From Aquabacterium humicola (lineage in GTDB: Bacteria; Pseudomonadota; Gammaproteobacteria; Burkholderiales; Burkholderiaceae_C), in the NCBI RefSeq assembly GCF_030167915.1, contig NZ_JARGNB010000007.1:248001-312000 (forward strand): 64,000 nucleotides of DNA, given 5' to 3'. Position 1 is the first letter of the stretch, and every line of letters starts with the position of its first letter. Below, piece by piece: positions 62,545 through 64,000 of the stretch. The notes beneath the pieces were generated by a model. The model made no database searches. It had not been told where the DNA came from and worked only from the letters and a program-made list of their open reading frames with translations. Position numbers and translations under genes: made by a program.

Positions 62545-63177
62545 ATGAACAAAACCCTCGTTTCGCTGCTGGGCGCGGCCGCGCTCGGCATGGTGCCGCT
62601 GGCGGCCTCGGCCGTCACGTACACCTTCAACGCCACGCTGAACGGCGCCAACGAAGTCGGCAGCAGCAGTTCCGCTGCCACCGGCCTCGCGTCGCTGATC
62701 TACGACACGCATGACACGGCCTCCCTGACCGACGACACCTACGACTTCACGATGGCCGTCTTCGGGCTGTCCGGCGGTACCGCGGCGGGCACGGCCGCCA
62801 GCGGCTATCACATCCACGGCGCGGCCACGACGACCGAGAACGCGCCGGTGCGTGTCGCGCTCGACGGTTCGCCCTTCGTCTCGCTGAACATGGGCTCGAC
62901 GCTGCTGGTCGGCGGCGACGACGTGCCGGTGACGATGATTCCGGAGACGCCGGCGGGTGCCAACAACGCGGGCCATCCGGCGATGTCGTTCCTCGACATG
63001 CTGCAGGGTCAGCTGGCCTACGTGAACGTGCACACGGCCGCCGATCCTGGCGGTGCCGTGCGCGGTCAGCTGGTGGGTGTCACGCCGGTGCCGGAGCCGT
63101 CCACCTACGCGCTGGCGCTGGCCGGCCTGGGGGTGGTCGGTGCGGCCGCGTGGCGTCGCCGCCGCGAGCTGCGCTGA
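62545..63177 (+). CDS. CHRD domain protein with PEP-CTERM sorting signal
   Basis: This 210-residue exported protein has a signal peptide (MNKTLVSLLGAAALGMVPLAASA), a CHRD-like beta domain (YTFNATLNGANEVGSSSS ... GYHIHGAATTTENAPVRV) and the C-terminal PEP-CTERM tripartite signal VPEPSTYALALAGLGVVGAAAW-RRRR. Such proteins are cut by exosortase and sorted to the surface or matrix. An exosortase gene must be elsewhere in the genome, as none is seen here. The start ATG 62545 has AAGGA before it. A terminator follows directly. Confidence 0.93.
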   Translation: MNKTLVSLLGAAALGMVPLAASAVTYTFNATLNGANEVGSSSSAATGLASLIYDTHDTASLTDDTYDFTMAVFGLSGGTAAGTAASGYHIHGAATTTENAPVRVALDGSPFVSLNMGSTLLVGGDDVPVTMIPETPAGANNAGHPAMSFLDMLQGQLAYVNVHTAADPGGAVRGQLVGVTPVPEPSTYALALAGLGVVGAAAWRRRRELR

Positions 63178-63186
63178 TGCGCATCC

Positions 63187-63214
63187 TCCCCGGCGGGCAG
63201 GCAGCCGCCGGGGA
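63187..63214 (+). terminator. Rho-independent terminator after the PEP-CTERM gene
   Basis: TCCCCGGCGG (63187-63196) and CCGCCGGGGA (63205-63214) form a 10-bp stem around an eight-base loop, followed by TCTTCTTC. It is also near the stop of the convergent acidic protein gene. Confidence 0.75.
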
Positions 63215-63220
63215 TCTTCT

Positions 63221-63604
63221 TCAACGTTCGTCGTCGCCGTCGAGTTCGTCGTCCTCTGCCTCGTCCTCCGGCAGCAGGGCGGCTTCGTCGGCGGCGTCGA
63301 GCATCTGATCGATGCTGTGCGCCGAACCGTCGATGATGCGGTCGGGCAGCAGGTCCGCGCCGTCGCGCGCGTCGTTGCCGGTCGCGGTGGCCCGTTCGCC
63401 TGTGCCCAGCGCATCGCTCGCGCTGTCGCGGTGGGCCGGCACGGCGCCGAGCTCGCCGGGGTTGTCGGTCTCGGTCGCCAGCGGCTGTTCGCCGATCACG
63501 TCGCTGCCGCTGTCGGAACTGTCGCTCGGCCCGAGGGCCTCGACATCGCGTCCGCGGGCCCGGGGCTGGACGGGGATGCCGCCCTGGATGCTGCTGCTGG
63601 CCAT
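63221..63604 (-). CDS. Acidic hypothetical protein
   Basis: This 127-residue hydrophilic protein is Asp/Glu-rich (ending LLPEDEAEDDELDGDDER) and shows no signal or membrane segment. AGGAGA lies about nine bases before ATG 63604, which supports expression. I do not recognise the family. It is convergent with the PEP-CTERM gene and divergent from the LigD-like gene; the 214 bases before LigD hold several dyads. Confidence 0.68.
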   Translation of the reverse strand: MASSSIQGGIPVQPRARGRDVEALGPSDSSDSGSDVIGEQPLATETDNPGELGAVPAHRDSASDALGTGERATATGNDARDGADLLPDRIIDGSAHSIDQMLDAADEAALLPEDEAEDDELDGDDER

Positions 63605-63725
63605 CTGCGTTCTCCTGATGGTGGGATGGATGGTTTCAGCCTAGGCAGGCCCCGCGGCGACGTCTGTAGGCAGACGGGCCCGCGGGTGTAGGACGGGGCC
63701 AAAATCGCCGGATGACCTGGCCCCT

Positions 63726-63797
63726 GCTCACGTCATTCGTTCGCCCCGGGTGGGGCTCGGCGCCCCGGGTTCGCGTGAGCGGACCCCTCCGGGGTCC
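63726..63797. repeat. Nested inverted repeats before the LigD-like gene
   Basis: GCTCACG (63726-63732) and CGTGAGC (63774-63780) enclose two direct copies of CGCCCCGGG. They are followed by the perfect hairpin GGACCCC-TCC-GGGGTCC (63781-63797), about 22 bases before the start codon. A regulatory or structural role is possible but unproven. Confidence 0.5.
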
Positions 63798-63818
63798 AGT
63801 GCGGCCGGGCGCTCGCTG

Positions 63819-64000
63819 ATGGCGTCGCGTTCCAGATCGGTCGACAGGCTCCAGCACTACCGCGCCAAGCGCGACTTCCAGCGCACGCCCGAGCCTGCGG
63901 GCGATGTGGCCGCCGCCGGCGACGGTGCGCTCTGCTTCGTCGTGCAGAAGCACGACGCGTCGCGCCTGCACTACGACTTCCGTCTCGAGCTCGACGGCGT
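63819..64000 (+). CDS. ligD: LigD-type DNA ligase/3'-phosphoesterase, N-terminal part (cut by window)
   Basis: The first 60 residues show the phosphoesterase-domain opening of LigD: LQHYRAKRDFQRTPEPAG and FVVQKHDASRLHYDFRLELDG. LigD carries out non-homologous end joining together with Ku; a free-standing phosphoesterase-domain protein begins the same way, so the full domain content is unknown. The rest lies beyond the window. No ku gene is seen on this side. The start is ATG 63819. Confidence 0.85.
   Translation, partial: MASRSRSVDRLQHYRAKRDFQRTPEPAGDVAAAGDGALCFVVQKHDASRLHYDFRLELDG

Overview
This window is dense, very GC-rich DNA with small intergenic gaps and no rRNA, tRNA, IS element or CRISPR array that I could see. 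Gene content points to a betaproteobacterium of the order Burkholderiales, most likely the Rubrivivax/Leptothrix/Methylibium neighbourhood. The pointers are hemP, a DUF2325 protein, a PEP-CTERM protein, a PuuD-type urate hydroxylase, a fused UraD-AllC enzyme and a gcl-hyi-glxR-ttuD operon. This placement is an inference from family content; no marker gene was compared.

Layout. 1-10 kb: a Rieske oxygenase cut by the window edge, a universal stress protein behind a possible FNR box, a methyltransferase, an AraC regulator coupled to an S9 peptidase, a secreted zincin-like lipoprotein and a Tat-exported prolyl oligopeptidase. 10-14.3 kb: a DUF2789 protein and a 1305-residue STAND protein (DUF4062, NB-ARC, 14 WD40 repeats). 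14.3-23 kb: a purine (urate/allantoin) catabolic cluster comprising an M20 amidohydrolase, UraD-AllC fusion, PuuE allantoinase, GntR regulator, UraH, PuuD and a urate permease. An identical 10-bp palindrome, GTGTATACAC, lies before uraH/gntR and before puuD. An unrelated pilin-like gene sits inside. 23-29 kb: a tautomerase, a frameshifted dctA with its own GntR regulator, a GrpB protein, an acyltransferase, an NhaR-type regulator and a TerC protein.

29-34 kb: a run of secreted proteins on the minus strand. A protein of about 11 amyloid-like repeats, a short secreted protein and a CsgG-like outer-membrane lipoprotein form a tight operon, followed by a DUF4382 lipoprotein. This resembles a curli or holdfast-anchor export system and is the strongest candidate for a little-described system. 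34-42 kb: LysR, small and secreted proteins, then the glyoxylate-to-glycerate operon, which can consume the glyoxylate made by the purine cluster. 42-48 kb: a substrate-binding protein, a LysR regulator divergent from a fused HMG-CoA-lyase-like/CoA-transferase enzyme, 4-hydroxyphenylpyruvate dioxygenase and an AhpD-like protein.

48-58.8 kb: a Ser/Thr kinase-STAND-TPR protein, a GFA/DUF6151-like protein, a DUF2325 coiled-coil protein, hemP behind a Fur-box palindrome, a ChaN-type lipoprotein, a periplasmic protein of unknown function, an NTF2-like protein and a membrane-anchored double SagB-type nitroreductase. 58.9-64 kb: a bifunctional penicillin-binding protein, a calcium-binding-repeat protein, a CHRD/PEP-CTERM protein, an acidic hypothetical protein and the start of a LigD-type DNA ligase cut by the right edge.
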